A stretch of DNA of 51,554 nt from F23-B02 sp963613665 (GTDB taxonomy: Bacteria > Bacillota > Clostridia > Oscillospirales > Oscillospiraceae), in NCBI GenBank assembly GCA_963613665.1, contig CAVEAL010000016.1:1-51554 (forward strand). The letters run 5' to 3'. The notes below the pieces were generated by a model, which did not search any database, was not told the DNA's origin, and worked only from the letters and a program-made list of their open reading frames with translations. This document shows, in pieces, positions 15,326 to 22,843 of the stretch. How positions within the stretch are numbered: the first letter of the stretch is position 1; each line of letters begins with the position of its first letter. The position numbers were made by a program, and so were the translations under genes.

Positions 15326-16138
15326 ATGCAAGCGACAAAGCTGCGCCCCGGGACAAGGCGGGGCGGCGTTATCTGGCTGCCGGCGGACGAGCTTGAGCCC
15401 AGCCCCGTGCAGCCGCGGAAAAATTTCCCCGACGGGGAGCTTCAGGAGCTCTCGGAAAGCATAGCCCGGTACGGCATTTTAAATCCCCTGACAGTGAGAC
15501 TGCGCGATGACCGCTATGAGCTCGTCGCCGGTGAGCGTAGGCTCAGAGCCGCGCGCCTTGCGGGACTGTACGACGTGCCGTGTATCCTGCTCGACGTGAG
15601 TCTTGAGGATTCGAGCCTCATTGCGCTCGTCGAAAACCTGCAGCGGCGCGATCTTGATTTCATCGAGGAGGCAAACGGCCTGAACCAGCTGATAAAGCTC
15701 TTCGGCATGAGCCAGGAGGAGGCTGCGCGCAGGATAGGCAAATCGCAGTCGGCGGTAGCCAACAAGCTGCGGCTTTTAAAACTGCCGGAGGACGTGCTGC
15801 ATGCGCTGCGCACGAGCGGGCTCACGGAGCGCCACGGCAGGGCTCTGCTGCGTCTGCCGGACGAGAACGCTCAGCGCATGGCGCTTGAGTATATAACGGC
15901 GCACGACCTCAACGTTGCCTCGACCGACGCGTATATCGAGTCGCTCCTGCGCGAGCCGGAGGAAAAGCCGGAGGCAAAGCGGACCTTCATTATGAAGGAT
16001 GTACGCGTTTTCGTAAACACCGTCCTGCACGGGCTCAATCTCATGAAGCAGGGCGGCATCGCCGCCGGCATGAAACGCGAGGAGACCGACAGCGAGCTGA
16101 TACTCACGATCTCCATACCCAAAAGCAAAGCCGAATAG
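15326..16138 (+). CDS. noc: ParB/Noc-family DNA-binding CTPase-like protein
   Basis: This 270-residue protein has the ParB N-terminal domain: LEPSPVQPRKNF near residue 28, then ESIARYGILNPLTVR. The CTP-binding GERRLRAARLAG is near 70 and ENLQRRDLDFIEEA near 104. The helix-turn-helix SQEEAARRIGKSQSAVANKL is near 130. There is no parA partner, which fits Noc (nucleoid occlusion, stopping division over DNA) rather than chromosomal ParB; the two cannot be separated by eye. The start is ATG 15326 with TAGGAGGT upstream, and a 22-codon in-frame upstream extension is rejected. No parS-like site was confirmed. Confidence 0.82.
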   Translation: MQATKLRPGTRRGGVIWLPADELEPSPVQPRKNFPDGELQELSESIARYGILNPLTVRLRDDRYELVAGERRLRAARLAGLYDVPCILLDVSLEDSSLIALVENLQRRDLDFIEEANGLNQLIKLFGMSQEEAARRIGKSQSAVANKLRLLKLPEDVLHALRTSGLTERHGRALLRLPDENAQRMALEYITAHDLNVASTDAYIESLLREPEEKPEAKRTFIMKDVRVFVNTVLHGLNLMKQGGIAAGMKREETDSELILTISIPKSKAE

Positions 16139-16147
16139 TACATGCCG

Positions 16148-16180
16148 ATACCGTCGTAGAATAATAACGGCGGTATTTTT
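16148..16180 (+). terminator. Terminator after the ParB/Noc gene
   Basis: ATACCG pairs with CGGTAT (16148-16153/16171-16176), followed by TTTTT. The next ribosome site GGAGGT starts about ten bases on. Confidence 0.7.
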
Positions 16181-16198
16181 AATGTCGGAGGTACCGGA

Positions 16199-16498
16199 AT
16201 GATAAGCTATTTTTCCGAGCTGAGATACAAGGAGGTCATAGACGTGCACACGGGCAGACGCCTCGGCTACGTCTGCGACGCGGAACTCGACGAAACGGAG
16301 GGGCGGCTGCTGTCGCTCATAACGCCGGGGAAGGCGAAGTTTTTCGGACTTTTCGGCAGGGAGGACGACTATATTCTGCCGTGGAAATGCATCGTCCGCA
16401 TAGGCGGAGACATCATTCTCGTCGAGACCGAGGCCGATCAGCCGCGCCGCCGCAGAAAAAAAGAAAAAATTTTCGATAAAATGGGTAAAAACTATTGA
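16199..16498 (+). CDS. ymxH: YlmC/YmxH-family PRC-barrel sporulation-associated protein
   Basis: This 99-residue protein has a PRC-barrel fold: SELRYKEVIDVHTGRRLGYV at the N-terminus, then GRLLSLITPGKAKFFGLFGR and DYILPWKCIVRIGGDIILVE. These are typical of the short YlmC/YmxH proteins conserved in endospore formers. The C-terminal tail is strongly basic (RRRRKK), suggesting nucleic-acid or membrane contact. GGAGGTACCGG provides the ribosome site. Its stop codon lies inside the -35 box of the rpsB promoter. The role in sporulation is known only from family annotation. Confidence 0.85.
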   Translation: MISYFSELRYKEVIDVHTGRRLGYVCDAELDETEGRLLSLITPGKAKFFGLFGREDDYILPWKCIVRIGGDIILVETEADQPRRRRKKEKIFDKMGKNY

Positions 16499-16523
16499 AA
16501 TAGCGATATAATTTTGGTACAAT
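16495..16523 (+). promoter_or_regulatory. rpsB-tsf promoter
   Basis: TTGAAA (16495-16500), exactly 17 bp, TACAAT (16518-16523). The -35 overlaps the ymxH stop codon. A leader of about 95 bases follows with short GC-rich inverted segments; an S2-binding autoregulatory leader is possible but was not verified. Confidence 0.8.
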
Positions 16524-16594
16524 ATCAAGGCATTTCGCACGGGCACGGACTTATCCGCATGTGACTACGGTTTGCGGGCAGGGCAGATGTGTCC

Positions 16595-16628
16595 GGAGGA
16601 AAAAACAAATCAGGAGGAAAAAACAAAT
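16595..16628 (+). repeat. Tandem duplication of the rpsB ribosome-binding site
   Basis: The 16-mer GGAGGAAAAAACAAAT occurs at 16595-16610 and again at 16613-16628 with a period of 18. Only the second copy is followed by G, making the ATG start of rpsB. The first is a decoy or standby Shine-Dalgarno. Confidence 0.9.
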
Positions 16629-17370
16629 GTCAGTAGTATCAATGAAGCAGCTGCTGGAAGCCGGTGTCCACTTCGGCCACCAGACCCGCCGCTGGAACCC
16701 CAAGATGGCCGAGTACATCTACATGGAGCGTAACGGCATCTACATCATCGACCTTCAGAAGACCGTCAAGAAGCTCGAAGAGGCTTACAACTTTGTCCGC
16801 GACGTTGCGGCAAACGGCCAGAGCATCCTGTTCGTCGGCACCAAGAAGCAGGCGGCAGAGGCAGTCAAGGAAGAGGCTTCCCGCGTAGGTATGTACTATG
16901 TCAACGCACGTTGGCTCGGCGGCATGCTCACCAACTTCAAGACCATGCGCACCCGTATCGACCGTCTTGCACAGCTCAAGAAGATGCAGGAGGACGGCAC
17001 CTTTGACATGCTTCCCAAGAAGGAAGTCATGAAGCACATGGGCGAGATGGAGAAGCTCGAGAAGTACCTCGGCGGCGTCAAGGAAATGAAGAAGCTCCCC
17101 GGCGCAATGTTCGTCGTTGACCCCCGCAAGGAGCACAACGCCATCGCAGAGGCACGCAAGCTGCACATCCCCATCGTCGCTATCGTCGATACCAACTGCG
17201 ACCCCGATGAGGTCGATTACGTTATTCCCGCAAACGATGACGCTATCCGCGCAATCCGCCTGATCGCATCCACCATGGCAAACGCGATCCAGGAAGGCCG
17301 TCAGGGCGCCGACGCCGAGGTCGAGGAGACCATGGCAGCGGCCGAAGCCGAAAAGGTCGAAGAAGAATAA
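16627..17370 (+). CDS. rpsB: 30S ribosomal protein S2
   Basis: This 247-residue ribosomal protein binds the head/body junction of the 30S subunit. VSMKQLLEAGVHFGHQTRRW opens the protein, followed by NPKMAEYIYMERNGIYIIDL, FVGTKKQAAEAV near 62, NARWLGGMLTNFKTM near 87 and PIVAIVDTNCDP near 185. The C-terminus is acidic (about ten Glu in the last twenty residues). Ile codons are almost all ATC and Lys codons AAG, marking high expression. The start is ATG 16627, next to the duplicated ribosome site. It is followed after 17 bases by tsf, the usual rpsB-tsf operon. Confidence 0.98.
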   Translation: MSVVSMKQLLEAGVHFGHQTRRWNPKMAEYIYMERNGIYIIDLQKTVKKLEEAYNFVRDVAANGQSILFVGTKKQAAEAVKEEASRVGMYYVNARWLGGMLTNFKTMRTRIDRLAQLKKMQEDGTFDMLPKKEVMKHMGEMEKLEKYLGGVKEMKKLPGAMFVVDPRKEHNAIAEARKLHIPIVAIVDTNCDPDEVDYVIPANDDAIRAIRLIASTMANAIQEGRQGADAEVEETMAAAEAEKVEEE

Positions 17371-17387
17371 TACAGGAGGATAAAGCA

Positions 17388-18323
17388 ATGGCATTTACAG
17401 CACAGGACGTAAAAAATCTCCGTGAGATGACCGGCGTCGGCATGATGGACTGCAAGAAGGCACTGTCCGAGTGCGACGGCGATATGGACAAGGCCGTTGA
17501 GTATCTTCGTGAGAAGGGCCTTGCAAAGGCAGCAAAAAAGGCCGGCCGCATCGCTGCGGAAGGCATGGCATATGCGGCAGTCTGCCCCGAGTGCGGCGTA
17601 GGCGCCGTCGTCGAGGTCAACTGCGAGACCGACTTCTGCGCAAAGAGCGACCTGTTCGTCTCTTTCGTCAAGGATATTTGCAAGGTAGTCCTGAAGGACA
17701 ACCCCGCCGATATTGAGGCACTCCAGCAGTGCAAGTACCCCAACAGTGAGCTCACCGTAGCCGAGACCATGCCCGAGAAGGTCATGTCCATCGGCGAAAA
17801 CCTCCAGCTGCGCCGTTTCGCACGCTTTGGAGAGAACACCTCCGTCGCTTACGTTCACGCAGGCGGCAAGATCGGCGTTCTCGTAAACCTGACGGTTGAG
17901 GGCGGCATCGACGCAGGCGAGGTCGGCAAGAACATCGCAATGCAGATCGCGGCACTCAATCCCCGCTTCTGGGATAAGTCCCAGGTCACCGAGGATGTCC
18001 TCGCAGAGGAGAAGAAGGTCGCACTTGCACTTATGGACAACGACCCGAAGATGGCTTCCAAGCCCGCACAGGTCAAGGAAAAGATCGTCATGGGCAAGAT
18101 GAACAAGTTCTATGAGGAAAACTGCCTCATGCAGATGGAGTTCGTCCGCGGCGACCTGTTCCAGGGCAGCGTTGAGAAGTACATTGCAGACGCGGCAAAG
18201 AAGCTCGGCGGCAGCATCAAGTTTGTTGACGCGGTCCGCTTCCAGACCGGCGAAGGCATCGAGAAGAAGGAAGAGGACTTCGCGGCCGAGGTCGCAGCCC
18301 AGATGAACATGGGCAAGAAGTAA
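17388..18323 (+). CDS. tsf: Elongation factor Ts
   Basis: This 311-residue protein is the nucleotide-exchange factor for EF-Tu. The N-terminal UBA-like domain has the signature LREMTGVGMMDCKKAL near residue 11-27, and EVNCETDFCAKSD near 78-88 marks the core that contacts EF-Tu. A third conserved stretch, LNPRFWDKSQVTEDV, is near 190. The length fits the longer bacterial EF-Ts form. AGGAGG lies 8 bases upstream of the ATG. Codon usage is like rpsB. It is followed by a 317-base noncoding stretch with at least three strong hairpins before the convergent cysS. Confidence 0.98.
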   Translation: MAFTAQDVKNLREMTGVGMMDCKKALSECDGDMDKAVEYLREKGLAKAAKKAGRIAAEGMAYAAVCPECGVGAVVEVNCETDFCAKSDLFVSFVKDICKVVLKDNPADIEALQQCKYPNSELTVAETMPEKVMSIGENLQLRRFARFGENTSVAYVHAGGKIGVLVNLTVEGGIDAGEVGKNIAMQIAALNPRFWDKSQVTEDVLAEEKKVALALMDNDPKMASKPAQVKEKIVMGKMNKFYEENCLMQMEFVRGDLFQGSVEKYIADAAKKLGGSIKFVDAVRFQTGEGIEKKEEDFAAEVAAQMNMGKK

Positions 18324-18359
18324 TTCCCAAGCCTCAAAGTCAAAAGCAACAGCAAGCCC

Positions 18360-18412
18360 GGAAAAGACCGGTTGAGACAGAAAACACACGGTTTTGAGCG
18401 GCTCTTTTCCAC
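18360..18412. other. Imperfect long hairpin after tsf
   Basis: GGAAAAGACCGG near 18360-18371 pairs, with one bulge, with CGGCTCTTTTCC near 18401-18412. It lies between the tsf stop and the tsf terminator and may be an mRNA 3'-end structure. Confidence 0.4.
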
Positions 18413-18425
18413 CCGTATTGCATGA

Positions 18426-18470
18426 AAAATCTCGGTAACACATAAAGTGCTGCCGAGATTTTGTTATTTT
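18426..18470 (+). terminator. tsf terminator
   Basis: AAAATCTCGG pairs with CCGAGATTTT, extended by CAC/GTG, with loop ATAAA; GTTATTTT follows. The mirror A/T flanks would also allow use from the minus strand. Confidence 0.8.
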
Positions 18471-18580
18471 GCCTGAACGAAAGATCCTTCGCTAAAAACA
18501 GCAAGCACCTGAAAGGACTCAGCGGGTGCGAGGCAGGATGCCGCAGCGAAGGCATTTGTGCCCGCCGTGTCATTTCAGGC
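18471..18580. ncRNA. Candidate structured element with nested three-way-junction fold
   Basis: Nested pairings are visible by eye: outer GCCTGAA (18471-18477) with TTCAGGC (18574-18580), and CCTTCGCT (18486-18493) with AGCGAAGG (18545-18552). Inside the second stem are two hairpins, GCACC/GGTGC (18505-18509/18525-18529) and GGCA/TGCC (18532-18542, loop GGA). It sits between the tsf and cysS terminators, with no open frame or ribosome site, and I cannot match it to a known riboswitch class. It could be a small RNA, a palindromic repeat or an mRNA 3'-end fold; the strand is undetermined. Confidence 0.45.
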
Positions 18581-18597
18581 GTATGTTTTCTTATTCC

Positions 18598-18627
18598 AAC
18601 CGGCCTGAGACGCGGCTCAGGCCGGTT
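18598..18627 (-). terminator. cysS terminator
   Basis: AACCGGCCTGAG and CTCAGGCCGGTT form a 12-bp stem with a short loop, 14 bases beyond the cysS stop. Confidence 0.82.
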
Positions 18628-18640
18628 TGCGTATCTTATA

Positions 18641-20095
18641 TCAGATCTTTTTCCACTTTGCGCCGTTCGGAATGTCGGTCACCTCGACCCCCTGAGCCTT
18701 GAGCTCATCGCGGATGCGGTCGGCTTCGGCGAAGTTTTTGGCCTTCTTTGCGTCGGCGCGCGCCTTGAGAAGCGCTTCAATTGCCTCGTCATGCTCGCCG
18801 GCCTCGGAGATGACGGTAAACTCAGTCGTGCCGGAAACGGCCTGCTTTGCAAGCTCTGTGCGCCGTGCGGCTGCCTTTTCAATGAGACTGAGGCTCAGAA
18901 CACGGTCAAAGTCGGCAATGACGGCAAGCTTGGTATCGTCGTTTGCCGCGTATTTGAGCACGTCGTACAGCGCCGTGACGGCAAGAGAGGTGTTCAGGTC
19001 GTTATCCAGCGCTGCGGAGAACTTGGCCTTGAGCGCCGCAGAGGCATCTTCGTCAACAGCCCCGCCGGCGGGCTTGAGCGCGGCTATGCGGTTAATGAGC
19101 TTGTTGTATGTGCCCTGTGCGTTGTCGAGGTTTTCCCAGCTGAAAACGAGCGACTTGCGATAATGGCTCTGCAGGCAGAACAGACGGTAGGCGAGGGGAT
19201 CGTAGCCCTTTTCCTCGAGCAGCGATACGGTGAGGAACTCGCCCTTGGATTTGCTCATCTTGCCGGAGTTAGTGTTCAGATGCAGAACATGCATCCAGTA
19301 GTTGCACCATTTGTGACCGAGGTAGGATTCGGACTGCGCGATCTCATTGGTGTGGTGAGGGAAGGCATTGTCTATACCGCCGCAGTGGATGTCCAGATCC
19401 TCGCCGAGGTGCTTCATGGATATGCCGGAGCACTCGATGTGCCAGCCGGGATAGCCCACGCCCCAGGGAGAGTCCCACTTGAGCGCCTGATCTTCAAACT
19501 TCGACTTTGTAAACCACAGAACGAAGTCGTTCTTATTGCGCTTGTTGATGTCCTCCTCGACGCCCTCGCGCACGCCGACATCGAGATCATCGGCGTTGAA
19601 GTCGTTGAAGATATAATAGCGCTCGAGCTTGGAAGTGTCGAAATAAACGTTGCCGCCGGCAAAATAGGCATAGCCGGTATCCATGAGCTTGGTGATTATC
19701 CTGATATATTCGTCGATGCAGTTGGTGGCAGGCTCGACGACGTCGGGTGTCTTGATGTTGAGCTTTGCGCAGTCGGAGAAGAAGGCGTCGGTGTAGAACT
19801 TGGCTATCTCCATGACGGTCTTATGCTCACGCTTTGCGCCCTTGAGCATCTTATCCTCGCCCTCGTCGGCGTCGCTGGTGAGATGGCCGACGTCGGTGAT
19901 GTTCATGACGCGCTTGACATTGTATCCGGCGTAGCGCAGATACTTCTCCAGCACGTCCTCCATGATGTACGAGCGCAGGTTGCCTATGTGCGCAAAGTGA
20001 TACACCGTCGGGCCGCAGGTGTACATCTTGACTATATCGGGGTGATTGGGGACAAAGTCCTCTTTCTTTCTCGTTGCGGAATTATAAAGCTTCAT
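18641..20095 (-). CDS. cysS: Cysteinyl-tRNA synthetase
   Basis: This 484-residue class I synthetase charges tRNA-Cys. The HIGH motif is HIGN in TCGPTVYHFAHIGNLRSYI near residue 26-44 (with Cys as first zinc ligand), and KMSKS is in GKMSKSKG near 265. GWHIECSGISMKHLG and IDNAFPHHTNEIAQSE near 205-240 are diagnostic of CysRS. The C-terminal DALR-like helical region ends in a lysine-rich tail. The start at 20095 has AAGGAG 8 bases upstream; an in-frame upstream ATG lies inside the leader terminator. Expression should be controlled by the T-box at 20104-20329. Confidence 0.97.
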   Translation of the reverse strand: MKLYNSATRKKEDFVPNHPDIVKMYTCGPTVYHFAHIGNLRSYIMEDVLEKYLRYAGYNVKRVMNITDVGHLTSDADEGEDKMLKGAKREHKTVMEIAKFYTDAFFSDCAKLNIKTPDVVEPATNCIDEYIRIITKLMDTGYAYFAGGNVYFDTSKLERYYIFNDFNADDLDVGVREGVEEDINKRNKNDFVLWFTKSKFEDQALKWDSPWGVGYPGWHIECSGISMKHLGEDLDIHCGGIDNAFPHHTNEIAQSESYLGHKWCNYWMHVLHLNTNSGKMSKSKGEFLTVSLLEEKGYDPLAYRLFCLQSHYRKSLVFSWENLDNAQGTYNKLINRIAALKPAGGAVDEDASAALKAKFSAALDNDLNTSLAVTALYDVLKYAANDDTKLAVIADFDRVLSLSLIEKAAARRTELAKQAVSGTTEFTVISEAGEHDEAIEALLKARADAKKAKNFAEADRIRDELKAQGVEVTDIPNGAKWKKI

Positions 20096-20103
20096 ATTAT
20101 ACT

Positions 20104-20329
20104 CCTTATGAAAAAATAAAGCCTCCCATGGCCTTGACCATGAGAGGCGCAGTTTACGCGGTTCCACTCTCTTTTGTAGCTTTAATTGCCTTAACGCGGC
20201 ATACGCGGAGGCATTTCCTCCTCCGAGGCTCCCGGACGCATTTCCTTCCCGTCACCGCAGCCGCGCTCTCAGCAAACGCGCGGCATCTCTGGATGGGTGA
20301 GAGGAGAAGTACTTCTTCCGTTCATCGCC
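20104..20329 (-). promoter_or_regulatory. T-box leader (tRNA-Cys sensing riboswitch) of cysS
   Basis: The minus strand contains the T-box antiterminator core TGGAACCGCG (20166-20157), preceded by AGAG. A terminator then pairs GCCTCTCATGG with CCATGGGAGGC (20148-20111), followed by a T-rich run. Upstream is a stem I region of about 120 bases with a GAGAG motif and an AAATGCG segment whose TGC (20240-20238) is the probable Cys specifier; a second TGC context (AAATGCC) lies nearer the antiterminator. By family logic, uncharged tRNA-Cys pairs with the specifier and the TGGN bulge and prevents termination. Confidence 0.88.
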
Positions 20330-20335
20330 AATAGA

Positions 20336-20364
20336 ATATTACCATTGAGTACGGCTCGTGTCAA
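20336..20364 (-). promoter_or_regulatory. Promoter of the cysS T-box transcript
   Basis: On the minus strand: perfect TTGACA (20364-20359), 17-bp spacer, TATAAT-like TAATAT (20341-20336). It lies directly after the pgsA stop. Confidence 0.85.
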
Positions 20365-20375
20365 GTAAACGATGA

Positions 20376-20909
20376 TTATGCACAGTGCTTGAACACGCCG
20401 ATGTTTTTAACGAAATATTCAACGCCCGAATACAGCGTCGTTGCAAGAATGAGCACCCAGCATACGACGGCGACGGTCTCCGGTGCGGGGAACCATGCCC
20501 GAGTTGCAATGATGAGTATGCCGAGGGCGACCATCGTAACGCCGGTCTTGATCTTGCCCGACCACGCCGCGGCTATGACGATGCCCTGCTCCACGGCCAG
20601 AAGCCGCAGACCAGAAACACCGAACTCGCGCAGCAAAACGACGGCGACTACCCAGCCGGGCATGAGCCCGACCTCAACAAAATAGCACATTGCCGAGAGC
20701 ACGAGCATTTTATCTGCCAGAGGATCCATGAACTTGCCGAAATCGGTGACAAGATTGTACTTTCTGGCTATCCTGCCGTCCACGAGATCGCTCAGACACG
20801 CGATTATGTAAACCGCAAGCGCCGGATACGGAAGCTCAAGGTACAGAAGCACCATAAAAACCGGAACAAGAATTATTCTGCCGATGGTGATTTTGTTGGG
20901 TAGATTCAT
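20376..20909 (-). CDS. pgsA: CDP-diacylglycerol--glycerol-3-phosphate 3-phosphatidyltransferase
   Basis: This 177-residue integral membrane protein makes phosphatidylglycerol phosphate, the first step towards phosphatidylglycerol and cardiolipin. The CDP-alcohol phosphotransferase motif D-x2-DG-x2-AR-x8-G-x3-D-x3-D is complete (from SDLVDGRIARK near residue 40 to MDPLADK near 67). Four or more hydrophobic helices are visible and the N-terminus MNLPNKITIGRI is typical. It is the last gene of the minus-strand run after rimO, three bases from it. The gene order recA-recX-rimO-pgsA is a variant of the Firmicutes pgsA-cinA-recA neighbourhood, without cinA. Confidence 0.93.
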   Translation of the reverse strand: MNLPNKITIGRIILVPVFMVLLYLELPYPALAVYIIACLSDLVDGRIARKYNLVTDFGKFMDPLADKMLVLSAMCYFVEVGLMPGWVVAVVLLREFGVSGLRLLAVEQGIVIAAAWSGKIKTGVTMVALGILIIATRAWFPAPETVAVVCWVLILATTLYSGVEYFVKNIGVFKHCA

Positions 20910-20912
20910 TGT

Positions 20913-22229
20913 TTATTCCTCCTCGCCGATAAGGTTTCCGTCGTCAGAAACGGCGGTGATGTGTACATTTACTATCTCTCCCTCGCCGCCGCGGCCCGTG
21001 AAGAACACGAGACCGTCGATATCCGGCGAATCGTAGCAGCTTCGGCCGATCCACACGCCGTCCTCGTCATGATCGGTGCATATGACGGGGAGCGTCCTGC
21101 CGACGAGCGAGGCCGCAAAATCGTCCATTATCCTTGCCTGAATATCCATGATGAGATCGGCGCGGCGCTGTGCCTCTTCAAAGGGGACATGCTCCATTTT
21201 TGCAGCCGGCGTACCCTCCTCGGGAGAGAAGGGGAAAACTCCGGCACGCTCTATCCTGGCCTCGAGCAGGAAGCTGCACAGCTCCTCAAACTCCGCTTCG
21301 CCCTCACCGGGCAGACCGGAGATAAGGCTCGTTCGGAGAACGAGACCGGGGATGCGGCGGCGCAGGGTTTTGAACAGCTCGCGTATATCGTCGCCCGTGC
21401 CGTGACGGTTCATGGTTTTGAGTATTTTGTTGTTTATGTGCTGGATGGGTATATCCAGATACTTCACTATCCTGGGGTTGGACGCGATCTCGTCGATGAG
21501 CTCGTCGTCAAACTGGTCGGGATATGTGTAGTGCAGTCTTATCCATTCGACGCCGTCAATCTCGCTTATTCTGCGGCAGAGCTCGGCAAGGCAGCGCCTG
21601 CCGTAAAGATCGGTGCCGTAGCGCGTTATGTCCTGCGCTATGACGATGATCTCCTTAACGCCGTGAGCCGCAAGATCCCGTGCCTCCTCAACGACGTTTT
21701 CAAGCTCCCTCGAGCGGTATCTGCCGCGTATGTACGGTATCGCGCAGAAGGCGCAGAAGTTATCGCAGCCCTCGGCTATGCGCAGATACGCCCATGAAGG
21801 GCCGGTGCTCACAACGCGGGGAATCTCGTCCACCGGAGCGCTGTTGTCGGCAAAAATGCTCACGGGCTTTTCCTCAAAGACCGCATCCACGGCTGGAACT
21901 ACATCGCCGAAGCTTCCCACGCCGAGGATGGCGTCCACCTCCGGCAGCTCGTCCGTAACGGCGGTGCGGTAGCGCTCGGTGAGGCAGCCGGTGACGATGA
22001 TCTTGCCGAGTCTGCCCTCGCTCTTGAGCTTTGCCATTTCGAGTATCGTGTCAATCGCTTCGCTCTTTGCAGCGTCTATAAAGCCGCAGGTGTTTATTAT
22101 GACGGCATCCGCACCCTCGGGAGAGGGAGCGAGAGCATAGCCCGCTTCACTGAGCAGATACAGCATCTGCTCGCTGTTGACGAGATTTTTTGCACAGCCC
22201 AGAGAAATCAGGGCAATCGTCCTATCCAT
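20913..22229 (-). CDS. rimO: Ribosomal protein S12 methylthiotransferase
   Basis: This 438-residue radical-SAM enzyme adds a methylthio group to an Asp of ribosomal protein S12. The N-terminal UPF0004 domain has LISLGCAKNLVNSEQM, INTCGFIDAAKSEA near 46-60 and VTGCLTERY near 80, giving three cysteines for the auxiliary 4Fe-4S cluster. The radical-SAM CxxxCxxC is in RIAEGCDNFCAFCAIPYIRG near 151-170. A C-terminal TRAM domain follows at about 375-438. The PCNxFCxxC neighbourhood and IPYIRGRYRSR distinguish RimO from MiaB. Its start codon directly follows the recX stop. Confidence 0.94.
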   Translation of the reverse strand: MDRTIALISLGCAKNLVNSEQMLYLLSEAGYALAPSPEGADAVIINTCGFIDAAKSEAIDTILEMAKLKSEGRLGKIIVTGCLTERYRTAVTDELPEVDAILGVGSFGDVVPAVDAVFEEKPVSIFADNSAPVDEIPRVVSTGPSWAYLRIAEGCDNFCAFCAIPYIRGRYRSRELENVVEEARDLAAHGVKEIIVIAQDITRYGTDLYGRRCLAELCRRISEIDGVEWIRLHYTYPDQFDDELIDEIASNPRIVKYLDIPIQHINNKILKTMNRHGTGDDIRELFKTLRRRIPGLVLRTSLISGLPGEGEAEFEELCSFLLEARIERAGVFPFSPEEGTPAAKMEHVPFEEAQRRADLIMDIQARIMDDFAASLVGRTLPVICTDHDEDGVWIGRSCYDSPDIDGLVFFTGRGGEGEIVNVHITAVSDDGNLIGEEE

Positions 22230-22838
22230 TCAGTAATCACCTTGAGTATCAAATTCGTTGAGCGCGTGCTTTATCTGATCCCAGGAGTAGCCGCGCCGGA
22301 ACAGCGCGTCCGAGACCTTTTTTACCTGCGCCCTGTCGCCGGGATCGGAAAGCCTTGTGCGGATAAAGCGCTCAAGATACGCGTCCTGCTCCGGCATCTG
22401 CTCCATGGCATCGTCCCACATTTCGCGCGGAACGCCGTGCCGCCGAAGCTCCTGCTTTATGCGCGAGGCGCCGTAGCCCTTTGCCGCGTAGTGCCGCACC
22501 ACGCTCCCGGCGTATTCCTTGTCGTTTATAAGCCCCATCCGGCAAAGCCACTCGGCACATTCCTCGGCGTTTTCGGGTGTTTCGCCCTTTTCGACGAGCT
22601 TTTTTCTGAGTTCCTCGCGCGATACCGGGCGGGCGTTTAATATCCGCAGAGCCCGCGCCTTGGCCATTGCAAGGCCGGAGACCGACACGAGCTCGGCGTA
22701 TGAGTCCTCGTCAAGCTCCATGCCGGAGTGAATAAAGCGCTCGGTTATAATGCCGAGTGTGGTCTTGAGCTCCGTGCCGTCGGAGAATATGAGCGTGAAG
22801 CGCTCGGGCGAGGTCTGCTTTATCTCACGCAGCGTCAC
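22230..22838 (-). CDS. recX: Regulatory protein RecX
   Basis: This 202-residue helical protein modulates RecA filaments. ALRILNARPVSREELRKKL near residue 65, AEWLCRMGLINDKEYAGSVVRH near 90-112 and GASRIKQELRRHGV near 118 are the three-helix RecX repeats. The N-terminal extension of about 55 residues with a beta-strand pattern is common in Firmicutes. It begins five bases after the recA stop, so RecA and its modulator are co-expressed. It is a confident call from context plus motifs. Confidence 0.9.
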   Translation of the reverse strand: MTLREIKQTSPERFTLIFSDGTELKTTLGIITERFIHSGMELDEDSYAELVSVSGLAMAKARALRILNARPVSREELRKKLVEKGETPENAEECAEWLCRMGLINDKEYAGSVVRHYAAKGYGASRIKQELRRHGVPREMWDDAMEQMPEQDAYLERFIRTRLSDPGDRAQVKKVSDALFRRGYSWDQIKHALNEFDTQGDY

Positions 22839-22843
22839 GTTTG

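Noticed and set aside
18461..20119. A 552-codon open frame on the plus strand opposite cysS
   Set aside because: It is antisense to a full cysS with all motifs; its composition is the mirror of cysS codons and it has no domain or ribosome site.
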